A DNA stretch of 64,000 nt from Micromonospora parathelypteridis (GTDB taxonomy: Bacteria > Actinomycetota > Actinomycetes > Mycobacteriales > Micromonosporaceae), in the NCBI RefSeq assembly GCF_014201145.1, contig NZ_JACHDP010000001.1, positions 4,464,001 through 4,528,000 of the forward strand, written 5' to 3'. The translations under genes and the position numbers were made by a program. Positions 40,321 through 49,378 of the stretch are shown here, piece after piece (position 1 is the stretch's first letter; each line of letters opens with the position of its first letter). The notes below the pieces were generated by a model. It did not search any database, had not been told where the DNA came from, and worked only from the letters and a program-made list of their open reading frames with translations.

Positions 40321-40390
40321 ATCGTGCTCGATCCATGAAGTAGTGGCCTCCCTCGACGATGAGGCCACTACTTCCACGTTCGAGCACGAT
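40321..40390. repeat. Intergenic inverted repeat (30-bp arms)
   Basis: Arms 40321-40350 and 40361-40390 are inverted repeats. They match perfectly over the outer 11 and inner 14 positions, with a 5-nt mismatched block between and a 10-nt loop. The hairpin begins 13 bp after the beta-mannosidase stop and could serve as its terminator. The arm (TCGATCCATGAAGTAGTGG) resembles the arm at 13315-13336, suggesting a repeat family. The hairpin also marks the boundary between core genes and the defence island. Confidence 0.75.
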
Positions 40391-40471
40391 CATCACGCCG
40401 GGGACGATGCTGACCTTGTTCAGTTCAGGCGACAACGAGAAGGTCGAACTCGGCCAGTGAGGATCTGAGGT

Positions 40472-40855
40472 ATGGGCAGCCGTTCGGAAGCGGGATCCGC
40501 TGCAGGCAGTGTCACCCAGCTCGCCGATCAGCTCCGGTCTTTCGCGGAGGAGCGCGAGTGGCAGCAGTTCCACACGCCGAAGAACCTGGCGATGGCGCTC
40601 TCCGGCGAGGTCGGCGAACTCCTGGCCGAGTTGCAGTGGCTGACACCAGATCAGGCGGCCCAGGTGATGGCGGACCCGCAGGCGGGTGCGCGAGTACGCG
40701 CTGAGATCGGCGACGTCATGATTTATCTGGTCCGGCTCGCCGACGTCCTCGACATCGACCTGGTGGGCGCGGCGACCGACAAGCTGGCCGACTCAGCCCG
40801 GCGGTACCCGGTGGAAATCGCCAGGGGGTCCGCGGCGAAGGCGCCACGGTCGTAG
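40472..40855 (+). CDS. MazG-like nucleotide pyrophosphohydrolase
   Basis: A 127-residue all-alpha NTP pyrophosphohydrolase of the dCTPase/RS21-C6 type. It has the metal-site motif LSGEVGELLAELQW (about residues 43-56, ExxE) and AEIGDVMIYLVRLADVL (about 76-92, ExxD). WQQFHTPKNLAMAL is also typical. It would hydrolyse a (d)NTP to the monophosphate and pyrophosphate. Such enzymes clean nucleotide pools and also occur in defence islands. It directly precedes the leader of the first nuclease-helicase gene. Confidence 0.88.
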   Translation: MGSRSEAGSAAGSVTQLADQLRSFAEEREWQQFHTPKNLAMALSGEVGELLAELQWLTPDQAAQVMADPQAGARVRAEIGDVMIYLVRLADVLDIDLVGAATDKLADSARRYPVEIARGSAAKAPRS

Positions 40856-40886
40856 TCCTTGGTTGATCTTCTCGCTACAGTCATCG

Positions 40887-40970
40887 CAGTAAGGCGGTCC
40901 GACGGGCTTCCAGTGCACGGATATGCCCCCATCCGCACGATCGTTTCGTGCTGCCCGGGAGCACCTGTCG
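40887..40970 (+). promoter_or_regulatory. Conserved structured leader A upstream of nuclease-helicase gene
   Basis: This 84-nt stretch ending at the ATG is closely related to 42908-42985 before the next gene. It can fold as an inner 6-bp stem GCACGA/TCGTGC (40935-40940 with 40946-40951, loop TCGTT). An outer stem GCCCCC/GGGAGC (40925-40930 with 40957-40962) has one mismatch. The right arm contains the GGGAG ribosome binding site, so the fold would mask translation initiation. The upstream conserved part is CGACGGGCTTCC. Confidence 0.6.
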
Positions 40971-42875
40971 ATGTCGGCGTACCGTACGTCCGCTGCTGGT
41001 CTGTCGCGTCTCGCCACTGATGGCACCCTCGTCGAGGTGCTGACCGAGCGGGCTCGCTTCGGCGGTCATGGAGTGAGCCCCGCTGAGAAGCGCTCTTGGG
41101 CGCGTAGTCTGCCGGTACTCGCGCAGGATCTCGTCGACACGGGCTTGGCCGAGGTCGAGGTGTTGGTCGAGTACCAACTCCCGTTGACCAGCCGCCGCGT
41201 CGACGCGGTACTGGCCGGTGTCGACCCGCGTACCGGAGATGACTCCTACCTCGTCGTCGAACTCAAGCAATGGTCCTACGCCACGGCCTTCGAGGACTCC
41301 GACACTCTCGTCGCGGTCGAGCAGGTCCGTGGGCCACGCCTGCATCCCGGTGTGCAGGTGCAGGATTACTGCCGCTATCTCACTGACTTCCTCGGTGTGC
41401 TCGGCCGCGATCAGAAGCTGTTATGGGGTGCCGCTTACCTGCACAACGCGGTGGACCGTGACGTTGCGGACCTGTTCGACCGGCCAGCCACGGAGCAGAG
41501 CCGGATCTTCACCGGGCAGCGTCGGGGGCAGTGGCTCGATCACCTGCGTAGCCGATTCGCACCCGTTTCGGGAGCAGACCCGGCGGACCGGTTCCTGACC
41601 AGCACCGTGCGCCCCAGCCGGCATCTGTTGGCGTACGCCGCCGCTGAGCTGAAGGAACGCTCGCACTTCATCCTGCTCGACGAGCAGCATGTGGCGTACG
41701 AGTTGGTCATGCACGCGATCGAGCGGGCCCGGACGGCGAACCACAAGCGCGCGGTCGTGGTGGCGGGCGGGCCGGGCAGCGGCAAGAGCGTCATCGCCCT
41801 CTCGGTCCTCGGGGAGTTGGCCCGGCAGAACCGGTCGGTGCTGCACGCCACCGGCTCGCGGTCGTTCACCCAGACGCTGCGTCGCTACGCCGGCCGGGGA
41901 TCGACCCGGCTGCAGAGCCTCTTCAAGTACTTCAACAGCTTCATGGACGCCGAGCCGAACGACATCGAGGTGCTGATCTGCGACGAGGCGCATCGGGTGC
42001 GGGAGAACTCGGCCAACCGCTACACACCTAAGGCCCGGCGGGATGTCGCCCGCCCGCAGTTGGAGGAACTCATCTCGCTCGCCCGGGTGCCGGTCTTCCT
42101 GCTCGATGAGCATCAGGTGGTAAAGCCGGGTGAGCTGGGCAGCGTTGAGGTCATTTCCGCCTTCGCGGAGAAGCTCGGCGTGGACGTCGACGTGGTCTCC
42201 CTGCACGACCAGTTCCGCTGCGGCGGCAGCGAAGCGTACGAGGAATGGGTTCTTGACCTGCTCGGCCTCGATGGGGGCGAGCCGTCCGTCTGGAGCGGCG
42301 ACGGCAGGTTCGACGTGCGGGTCGCCGAGTCGCCGGAGGAGATGGAGGCATACCTCGCCGAACGGCAGGGAACCAGCGGCACGGCTAGGATGTCGGCCGG
42401 CTACTGCTGGCCGTGGAGCGACCCGAGGCCCGACGGCACGTTGGTGCCGGACGTCACGATCGGTGACTGGGCGCGACCGTGGAATGTCCGGAGCGAACGC
42501 AGTGTTGGCGAGGCGCCGGGGAGTGCGTTCTGGGCCACCGACCCGAATGGCTTCGGCCAGGTCGGCTGCGTATATACCGCCCAGGGCTTCGAGTACGACT
42601 GGTCGGGGGTCATCATCGGCCCGGACCTGGTGGCGAGGGACGGCCGGCTGGTGACCCGCCGCGAGGAGTCGAAGGACTCGTCGATCCGCAGCCGCAAGTC
42701 CGTCGGCGACGGGGAAGTTGACCGTTTGATCCGCAACACCTACAAGGTGTTGCTGACCCGGGGCATGCGCGGCACGGTGCTGTACGCGACCGACCCGGAG
42801 ACGCGGGAGTTCCTGCGCGATCTTGTGCGGGTCCGACGGGCACCGGAGATCAGGTTCGAGGTCGAAGCCGGGTAG
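40971..42875 (+). CDS. DUF2075 nuclease-helicase fusion (copy 1)
   Basis: A 634-residue protein. Its N-terminal domain (about residues 1-230) carries a PD-(D/E)XK-like pattern: SRRVDAVLAG, then YLVVELKQW. The C-terminal superfamily-1-type ATPase/helicase (DUF2075) follows. Its Walker A is GGPGSGKSV (about 262-270), Walker B is VLICDEAHR (about 333), with LHDQFRCGG and VYTAQGFEYDWSGVIIG. The motif-VI-like NTYKVLLTRGMRG is near 590. It likely binds and unwinds or cuts nucleic acid. The tandem paralogue downstream, the BREX genes and the MazG neighbour point to anti-phage defence. ATG at 40971 has GGGAG 9 bp upstream. Confidence 0.85.
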   Translation: MSAYRTSAAGLSRLATDGTLVEVLTERARFGGHGVSPAEKRSWARSLPVLAQDLVDTGLAEVEVLVEYQLPLTSRRVDAVLAGVDPRTGDDSYLVVELKQWSYATAFEDSDTLVAVEQVRGPRLHPGVQVQDYCRYLTDFLGVLGRDQKLLWGAAYLHNAVDRDVADLFDRPATEQSRIFTGQRRGQWLDHLRSRFAPVSGADPADRFLTSTVRPSRHLLAYAAAELKERSHFILLDEQHVAYELVMHAIERARTANHKRAVVVAGGPGSGKSVIALSVLGELARQNRSVLHATGSRSFTQTLRRYAGRGSTRLQSLFKYFNSFMDAEPNDIEVLICDEAHRVRENSANRYTPKARRDVARPQLEELISLARVPVFLLDEHQVVKPGELGSVEVISAFAEKLGVDVDVVSLHDQFRCGGSEAYEEWVLDLLGLDGGEPSVWSGDGRFDVRVAESPEEMEAYLAERQGTSGTARMSAGYCWPWSDPRPDGTLVPDVTIGDWARPWNVRSERSVGEAPGSAFWATDPNGFGQVGCVYTAQGFEYDWSGVIIGPDLVARDGRLVTRREESKDSSIRSRKSVGDGEVDRLIRNTYKVLLTRGMRGTVLYATDPETREFLRDLVRVRRAPEIRFEVEAG

Positions 42876-42907
42876 CGGCAGCCACACAGTGTCGATACTG
42901 TGACCGT

Positions 42908-42985
42908 CAGTTCAGCGGATCGACGGGCTTCCTGCGGAGGACACGCCCCCACCGCACGAGATCTTCGTGCCTCGGGGGCCTGTCA
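42908..42985 (+). promoter_or_regulatory. Conserved structured leader B upstream of nuclease-helicase gene
   Basis: A 78-nt leader matching leader A (40887-40970). It shares CGACGGGCTTCC, CGCCCCCA and the inner stem GCACGA/TCGTGC (42954-42959 with 42965-42970). The inner loop differs (GATCT instead of TCGTT). The outer stem GCCCCC/GGGGGC (42945-42950 with 42974-42979) is perfect here. The right arm is the GGGGG ribosome binding site, 6 bp before the GTG. Loop divergence with stem conservation supports a functional RNA or single-stranded DNA hairpin. Confidence 0.62.
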
Positions 42986-45019
42986 GTGCTGGCGTTCCAA
43001 ACCACACCAGCTCAGATCGTCGCGCTGCATGACGACGAACGACTCGACGACGAGTTGGCGGCCTATCTGACCGCCTCCGGATACAAGGTGAACGGGCCTG
43101 AGCGACGCTCCTGGCGAAACAGCCTGCCAGCCCTTGCGCGACACCTGTGTGCGCTGGGATACGGCGATCTCGACGCGCTCGTGGAGTACCAACTTCCTCG
43201 CAGTAGCCGGCGGATCGACGTCATCCTCGCCGGAGCCGAACCCTTGACGATGCGGGCGACGTACCTCGTGGTGGAACTGAAGCAGTGGAGCGAGGCTTCG
43301 CGGTACGACGACGACGGGAGCGTTCTGCGCGTCAATTACCTCGAACAACCGCAGCTGCATCCCGCCCTGCAGGTGCAGGCGTACTGCGCGTACCTCGTGG
43401 ACTATGTCGAGAAGGTAAGGGAGTGGCCCAACGCCGTGCACGGCATGGCCTACCTGCACAACGCCAAGCGCGACCACATCCCGGACCTGCTGCGTGAGCG
43501 CAGCTACCAGAGCATGGTGTGGACCCCGGACAAGGCTGAACAGTTCCCTGTCTATCTCGAGCGTAAGTTTCATCGAGTGCGGCACCCGCAGGCTGCGTAT
43601 CGGCTGCTGACCAGCCCAATTCGGCAGAGCAGGCAACTGCTGTCCCTCGCGGCGGATGAGGTGACCAACCGGGCGCTCTTCCCCCTGCTGGACGAGCAGC
43701 GGGCGGCATACGAGCTGGTGCTGCGAGGGGTGCGTTGGGCCGAGGAGGGGCGCGGCAAGCGAGTCGTGATCATTTCGGGAGGACCGGGCAGCGGCAAGAG
43801 CGCGATCGGGCTCAACCTGCTCGCCGAACTGGCCCGCGAGGAACGGCAGATTGCCCACGCTACCGGTTCGCGGGCATTTACCCGGACCCTCCAGCAGTAT
43901 GCGCGGCGTCAACCCGCGGACCCTGCGCAGCGGACCAGACCGTTGTTCAGCTACTTCATGGACTTCATGGATGCCACTCCCGATAAGCTCGACGTGCTCA
44001 TCTGCGACGAGGCGCACCGGATTCGTGCACGGTCGACCAAGGGGTCGCGGCAGGGCAGCAAGCCCCAGGTGCAGGAGCTGATTGAGGCCGCCAAGGTGCC
44101 GGTCTTCCTGCTCGATGACAACCAGGTCGTACGCCCAGACGAGGTGGGCAGCGTAGACACGATCACGGAGGCAGCAGGCCAGTTGGATCTGGAGGTCGAC
44201 CGGATCGAGCTAGGCGCGCAGTTCCGCTGCGGCGGTAGCCCACGCTACGAACGGTGGGTGCTGCACCTGTTGGGATTGGCCCGCGCGGCTCCGTACCGCT
44301 GGAAGGGCGACGAACGGTTCCGGCTCGCCCTGGTGGATTCTCCCGAGGAAATGGAGACGATCCTGCGGGGATGCCAAGATCGGGGGGAGAGCGCGAGGAT
44401 CTCGGCCGGATTCTGCTGGCCGTGGACCCATCGGGCGCAGAACGGCCGGCTCGTGCCCGACGTCCGCATCGAGAGCTGGGCAAGGCCGTGGAACGCGTAC
44501 GACGACTATCCGCCCAAAGGAATTCCGACCAGCGCCTACTGGGCCACGGATCCGCGCGGGTTCGGGCAGATTGGCTGCATCTACACCGCCCAGGGGTTCG
44601 AGTACGACTGGTCCGGCGTGATCATCGGCAAGGACCTCGTCGTGCGCGATGGCCGATTCGTCTCCGATCCGAGAAAGTCGTGCGACCCGGCAATCGTGAA
44701 TGGCGAGGGCAGGGTCATCGCCAGGAACGCGGACCGGCTGATCCGAAACACGTACAAGGTCCTGCTCACCAGAGGGCTTCGAGGCACGCTTCTGTTCGCG
44801 GATGATCCGGAGACTCAGGCTTTCCTGTCGCAGCTTATCCCGGCACCGCATAGGCCAGGTCGACTGATTGCTCCGGGCGTAAGGCGGATCGATGCGGTCA
44901 GAGCCGACCGCCCAGCGGGTTCGCATACCGGCACCCCGGCCACCCCTAGCGAGCGCTCGGACACCGGTTCGATGCCCGCCCGTTCGGGCGCTGCCGATGG
45001 TGAGCTTGACGAGCGCTGA
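42986..45019 (+). CDS. DUF2075 nuclease-helicase fusion (copy 2)
   Basis: A 677-residue paralogue of the preceding protein, about half identical by eye. The N-terminal nuclease-like domain has SRRIDVILAG and YLVVELKQW. Walker A is GGPGSGKSA (about residue 264), Walker B VLICDEAHR (about 337), then LGAQFRCGG, YTAQGFEYDWSGVIIG and NTYKVLLTRGLRG. It carries a 50-residue disordered C-terminal tail that the first copy lacks. Starts at GTG. Tandem duplication followed by divergence is the simplest origin; each copy kept its own leader. The 237 bp to pglW contain a small 6-bp hairpin (45176-45191) but no gene. Confidence 0.85.
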   Translation: MLAFQTTPAQIVALHDDERLDDELAAYLTASGYKVNGPERRSWRNSLPALARHLCALGYGDLDALVEYQLPRSSRRIDVILAGAEPLTMRATYLVVELKQWSEASRYDDDGSVLRVNYLEQPQLHPALQVQAYCAYLVDYVEKVREWPNAVHGMAYLHNAKRDHIPDLLRERSYQSMVWTPDKAEQFPVYLERKFHRVRHPQAAYRLLTSPIRQSRQLLSLAADEVTNRALFPLLDEQRAAYELVLRGVRWAEEGRGKRVVIISGGPGSGKSAIGLNLLAELAREERQIAHATGSRAFTRTLQQYARRQPADPAQRTRPLFSYFMDFMDATPDKLDVLICDEAHRIRARSTKGSRQGSKPQVQELIEAAKVPVFLLDDNQVVRPDEVGSVDTITEAAGQLDLEVDRIELGAQFRCGGSPRYERWVLHLLGLARAAPYRWKGDERFRLALVDSPEEMETILRGCQDRGESARISAGFCWPWTHRAQNGRLVPDVRIESWARPWNAYDDYPPKGIPTSAYWATDPRGFGQIGCIYTAQGFEYDWSGVIIGKDLVVRDGRFVSDPRKSCDPAIVNGEGRVIARNADRLIRNTYKVLLTRGLRGTLLFADDPETQAFLSQLIPAPHRPGRLIAPGVRRIDAVRADRPAGSHTGTPATPSERSDTGSMPARSGAADGELDER

Positions 45020-45256
45020 GCGTCGGTGCCGGATCCCGGACTCTGTCGGGCTCCCGAGTCGTGCTGCCCAACCCAGGGGTTTGCAGGTCGCATGCCGGTA
45101 TGGACGTCAATGGGCCGGATGGACCGGAAAGCCGCCTCATTTAACCGCCGAATGGAGACTGGGCACTGTCCGATAGGGACGGTAGCGTCCCCGAGACCGG
45201 CACAGGGCATTCGTGGGGAGTGGTTGTCATGACTACGCGGGCGCGCACGGTGCCGT

Positions 45257-48200
45257 ATGCGTGAGGATTCGCCGCGCTGGGAGCAGATCAATTCGAGCGC
45301 GTTCCCGCACGAGCAGGACGGTCTGCGCGAGCTGGCGTCGTACCTGCCGGATGCCGAGCCGTACCACGTCTGGGCGAACGTCGAGTTTGTCGGCACCGAC
45401 GGTTCGATCAACGAGGTCGACGCGCTGGTGCTCACCTCGCGCGGCCTCTATGTGCTGGAATTGAAGCACTGGCAGGGCGTGATCGCCGGAGACGGCCAGC
45501 AGTGGCGACGCAAGATGCCGGGCGGCAGTCGCCGGACGTTGGACAGCCCGCTCATCCTCGCCAACCGCAAGGCCAAGCGGCTGCGCAGCGTGCTGCAGCA
45601 GTACGCCCCGCATGGCGCCCGGGTCCCCTACGTCAACGCGGCGGTGTTTCTGCACGCGCGGAACATGCGCTCCGAGCTGGATGACATCGGCCGCCAGCAC
45701 GTCTACGGGCTCGACGGCAACTCGTCCCAGCTGCCAGGTTTGAAGGAGATGCTGCTCGCCCGCCCAGTCGACGCCAAGCACCATGTCGACGCGGTGCGCG
45801 GGCGGCAGATCGTCGAGCTGGTCCGCGGCGCGAAGATCCGCCCTTCGGTGGCCGACCGGCGGGTCAACCAGTTGGTCCTGCGCCAGCGGCCCTTCGCCGA
45901 GGGCCTCGGCTGGCAGGACTTCCTGGCCGACCACACCGTCGATACCTCCCTGCTGCGCCGGGTGCGGTTCTATCTGACCAGCCGTGCGGCTGAGGAGGAC
46001 GTGCCGGCGATCCGGCGGGCCGCTGAACGCGAGTTTCGCCTGTTGCAGGGCATCCACCATCCGGGGATCGCGCGGGCGTTGGATCTGGTGGAACACCCGT
46101 GGGGGCCAGCCGTCATCTTCGACCACCGGCCGGAATGGGTCCGCCTGGACCAGTGGCTGGGCGAGCGGGACGGCAAGCTGCAACTGGCCCAACGGCTCCA
46201 GCTCGTGCAGGATCTCGCCGAGATCGTCGACCACGCACACTCCCGGAGGCTGTCGCACCGTTCGTTGAATCCCCGGGCGATCTACGTCTGTGACCCGGAG
46301 AGTGCCCGTCCGACCCTGGTGATGACGGACTGGCAGACCGGGGGGCGATTGCCGGGGACCAGGCTTACCTCCTTCGGCTCACCGACCGACCCGGCCAGTC
46401 TGGAACTTTTCTTCGACGATGCGGTCCGCCGCTACCAGGCACCGGAAGCGGCCAGCCTGGACGAGTTGCCGGGGCATCAGCTCGACATCTTCTCGCTCGG
46501 CGCCCTCGCGTACCGGATCTTCGCGGGAGCGGAACCGGCGACCTCGGCGGAGGAGTTGCTCGCGGCGGTCGCTGACGGCGGCCTGCACCTCGACTCGGTC
46601 GCCGACGGCATGCCGTACGCGCTGGTGGAGGCGGTCTACGACGCCACCCGGGGTGACCCGGCGCAGCGGATGAAGCGGATCGGTGACTTCCGGGCCTGCA
46701 TCGACCTGGTCTGGGAGGAGCTGACCGCCCCGGAGCCGGTGCCGGTGGTCGACCCGCTGCAGGCGCATCGCGGCGATGTGCTCGACGGCGGTCTGACGGT
46801 GCTCCGCAATATGGGCAGCGGTGCCACGGCCATTGCCCTGTTGGTCAGCCAGGACGGGCCGGAGGGCAGCCCGGAACTGGTGCTCAAAGTGGCGCGTGAC
46901 GAGCAGTTCGCTGACCGTTTCGCCGCCGAGGCTCGCACGGTCGAGCAGCTCCGCGACTCCCGCGTGGCGGCCCTGGTCCAAGGCCCGATCAAGGTCGGCG
47001 GCCGGACGGCCCTGTTGTTGGAGAACGCCGGGCAACGCACCCTCGCCGAGGATCTGCGGGGTGGTCGGCTGGCGCTGGATCTGCTGGAGCGCTACGGCCG
47101 CGACCTGCTGGAGATCGTCGCATTCCTCGACGGGCAGGGAGTGTGGCACCGGGACATCAAGCCGGCCAACCTGGCGTCCCGGCCCCGACCGAAGGACAAG
47201 CAGCCGCACCTGTGCGTCTTCGACTTCTCGCTCGCCGCGGTGCCGGCCGATCAGCTCACCGCCGGCACCACCGCCTATCTGGACCCGTTCCTCGGGCCGC
47301 CGCGCCGGCTGCGCTTCGACGCCGCCGCAGAGCGGTTCGCCGCGGCGGTGACCCTCTACGAGATGGCCACCGGCACCCTGCCCCGGTGGGGCGAGGGCGC
47401 CAACCCGTTGGCCATCACCGACGAGGTCACCCTCGATCCGGCCGCCTTCGATGTCTCCGTCGCGGACCGCCTGGTCGCCTTCTTCGCCAAGGCGCTGGCT
47501 CGGGACACGGCGAACCGCTTCGACACGCTCGACGAGATGACCGACGCCTGGCGGGCGGTGTTCCGGGAGATCCCGGAGCCGGAGGCGGGCACCGACGACA
47601 CCGGCACGCTGGCGCCCCTGGACCGGATGTCGCCGTTGGAGGCCACCGAGTTGACCGCCCGTGCGCGGTCGGCGCTGGAACGGCTCGGCATCCTCACCGT
47701 CGGGGAGCTGTTGGACGCCGAGCCGTCGGCGCTGACCCGGGCCCGGGGGGTGCCGGACGCCACGCGCAAGGAGATCCTGGCGCGCACTCGTGAGCTGCGT
47801 GACCTGCTCGGGCCAGACCCCGAGCCGACTCCGGCCCGGCCGCACGTCCAGGGCATCGAGGCGCTCTGCGCCAGCCTGCTGCCGGCGGAGACCACCCGCA
47901 ACGCCGGGCAGCGGCCCATGCTGCAGGTGCTGCTCGGGCAGACCGCCGTCGACGGCAGCTTTCTGCGTTGGCCGTCGCAGGCGGAGGCGGCCCGCGCCAC
48001 CGGCAAGCAGCAGCCGCAGTTCTCCAACCTGCTCAAGCGGGTGATCGCCCGGGACTGGCAGCCGAACGCCGCGCTGAGCCTGGTCCGCGACGAGATCGTC
48101 GCGCTGCTGGACGCGCGCGGCGGGGCGATGTCCGCCGAGGAGGTGGCCGAGGCGCTGATCGCCACCCGTGGCTCGTACTCGGCCGAACCGAGGCGTACCG

Positions 48201-49378
48201 CGCAGGCCATCGGCCTGGTCCGGGCGGCGGTGGAGACCGAACTGGCCCGGGGCGGCGACGCCCGGTTGGCCGAGCAGCGGCTGCGCGGCAGTCGCGGCGT
48301 ACTCATCGGTCGGGAGCCGGACGACCCCGGCACCGTGCGGACGGCTGCGGACCTGCTCGGGTACGTGGTCCGGCTGGGTCGCCGCGCGGTCGCGCTGGCC
48401 GGCGCGGACCCGCTGCCCACCCGGGCCCGGGCCGTCGAGGAACTGCGGGCGTTGGAGCCGCCGCCGACCGGCATGCCAGCGCTCAGTGACGCCCGGCTGT
48501 TGCAGCTCGCCGCCGCCGGCAGCGGCGGCGAGGCCGCCGTCAACGCGCAGGGTCAGCTCTACCCGGCGGGGATGTCCGCCGAGCGCGCGGTGCGACTCGC
48601 GGCGGGCGCGCTGGTCGGTCAGAAGCTCGACCCCGAGACGGTACGCGCCAGAGTCCGTACCCGATTCCCGCACGCCGTGCCGTTGCCGGCCCGGCCGACG
48701 CTGGACGCGTTGCTCCGCGAGATACCTCTGGTCTGGGATCCGGTGGCGGGCCATTACCTGCCGCCGGACCGCTCCTCATCGGTCACCGGGACCCGGGTGT
48801 TGAGCACGGTCGGGCCGCTCCTGGAACCCGACGCCGCGGCACAGGCAGCGGCCCGGCTGGCCGGAGTGATCGACCGACGCGGGTTCGTGGTGCTGCTCGC
48901 CTCCATCCGGCGGCTCGGCCGGGCCCGGCGAGCGCTGCTGGACCGGCTTGACCTGGTGGAGGTCGACGTCACCGCGATCCTGCTGCGGGAGCTGCGCACG
49001 CTCGGCTTCCCATGGGAGGCGATCGTCGCCGCCGACAACGGCTCGCCCACCGACCCCGATTTCCGTTCGCTGGTCGAGCTGGTGCGCCACGAGGTGGTCC
49101 CGGCGATCGAGCGCGCGCTCGCCGAGACCGACCGCCCGGTGCTGATCACTGAGGCCGCGCCGCTGGCCCGCTACCAGCAGTTGCGGCTGATCCAGGAACT
49201 GGCCGATCCGACCCGAACTCGCCCGGCCGCCCGGCTGCTGCTGGTGCCGGCCCGCCGCACCGAGCCGGTGCTGCTCGACGGGCAGCAACTGCCGCTGACC
49301 TCACCGGCCGGCCAGTCACTGTGGCTGCCCGAGGACTGGCCCCCCACCCCCGCCCTGGAGAGGACCACCCCCCGATGA
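45257..49378 (+). CDS. pglW: BREX type 2 (Pgl) protein kinase PglW
   Basis: A 1373-residue protein matching PglW. An N-terminal NERD nuclease-related domain has NEVDALVLTSRGLYVLELKHW (about residues 52-72, D and ExK). Two kinase-like domains follow. The first (about 230-490) is degenerate, with SHRSLNPRAIY and TDWQTG in place of HRD and DFG. The second (about 515-770) has LRNMGSGATAIAL, the lysine in LVLKVA (about 543), VWHRDIKPANL (about 629) and FDFSLA for DFG. A helix-hairpin-helix-like stretch lies near 795-845, then a long helical tail. In Streptomyces, PglW is a Ser/Thr kinase needed for phage growth limitation. The stop overlaps the pglX start by 4 bp. Confidence 0.93.
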   Translation: MREDSPRWEQINSSAFPHEQDGLRELASYLPDAEPYHVWANVEFVGTDGSINEVDALVLTSRGLYVLELKHWQGVIAGDGQQWRRKMPGGSRRTLDSPLILANRKAKRLRSVLQQYAPHGARVPYVNAAVFLHARNMRSELDDIGRQHVYGLDGNSSQLPGLKEMLLARPVDAKHHVDAVRGRQIVELVRGAKIRPSVADRRVNQLVLRQRPFAEGLGWQDFLADHTVDTSLLRRVRFYLTSRAAEEDVPAIRRAAEREFRLLQGIHHPGIARALDLVEHPWGPAVIFDHRPEWVRLDQWLGERDGKLQLAQRLQLVQDLAEIVDHAHSRRLSHRSLNPRAIYVCDPESARPTLVMTDWQTGGRLPGTRLTSFGSPTDPASLELFFDDAVRRYQAPEAASLDELPGHQLDIFSLGALAYRIFAGAEPATSAEELLAAVADGGLHLDSVADGMPYALVEAVYDATRGDPAQRMKRIGDFRACIDLVWEELTAPEPVPVVDPLQAHRGDVLDGGLTVLRNMGSGATAIALLVSQDGPEGSPELVLKVARDEQFADRFAAEARTVEQLRDSRVAALVQGPIKVGGRTALLLENAGQRTLAEDLRGGRLALDLLERYGRDLLEIVAFLDGQGVWHRDIKPANLASRPRPKDKQPHLCVFDFSLAAVPADQLTAGTTAYLDPFLGPPRRLRFDAAAERFAAAVTLYEMATGTLPRWGEGANPLAITDEVTLDPAAFDVSVADRLVAFFAKALARDTANRFDTLDEMTDAWRAVFREIPEPEAGTDDTGTLAPLDRMSPLEATELTARARSALERLGILTVGELLDAEPSALTRARGVPDATRKEILARTRELRDLLGPDPEPTPARPHVQGIEALCASLLPAETTRNAGQRPMLQVLLGQTAVDGSFLRWPSQAEAARATGKQQPQFSNLLKRVIARDWQPNAALSLVRDEIVALLDARGGAMSAEEVAEALIATRGSYSAEPRRTAQAIGLVRAAVETELARGGDARLAEQRLRGSRGVLIGREPDDPGTVRTAADLLGYVVRLGRRAVALAGADPLPTRARAVEELRALEPPPTGMPALSDARLLQLAAAGSGGEAAVNAQGQLYPAGMSAERAVRLAAGALVGQKLDPETVRARVRTRFPHAVPLPARPTLDALLREIPLVWDPVAGHYLPPDRSSSVTGTRVLSTVGPLLEPDAAAQAAARLAGVIDRRGFVVLLASIRRLGRARRALLDRLDLVEVDVTAILLRELRTLGFPWEAIVAADNGSPTDPDFRSLVELVRHEVVPAIERALAETDRPVLITEAAPLARYQQLRLIQELADPTRTRPAARLLLVPARRTEPVLLDGQQLPLTSPAGQSLWLPEDWPPTPALERTTPR

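Noticed and set aside
40971..45019. BrxHI or BrxD assignment for the two helicase genes
   Set aside because: They carry a DUF2075 ATPase with an N-terminal nuclease-like domain, not the large SF2 helicase or the BrxD ATPase layout.
46379..48754. 791-codon minus-strand frame inside pglW
   Set aside because: Low-complexity shadow; the plus strand encodes recognisable NERD and kinase motifs throughout.
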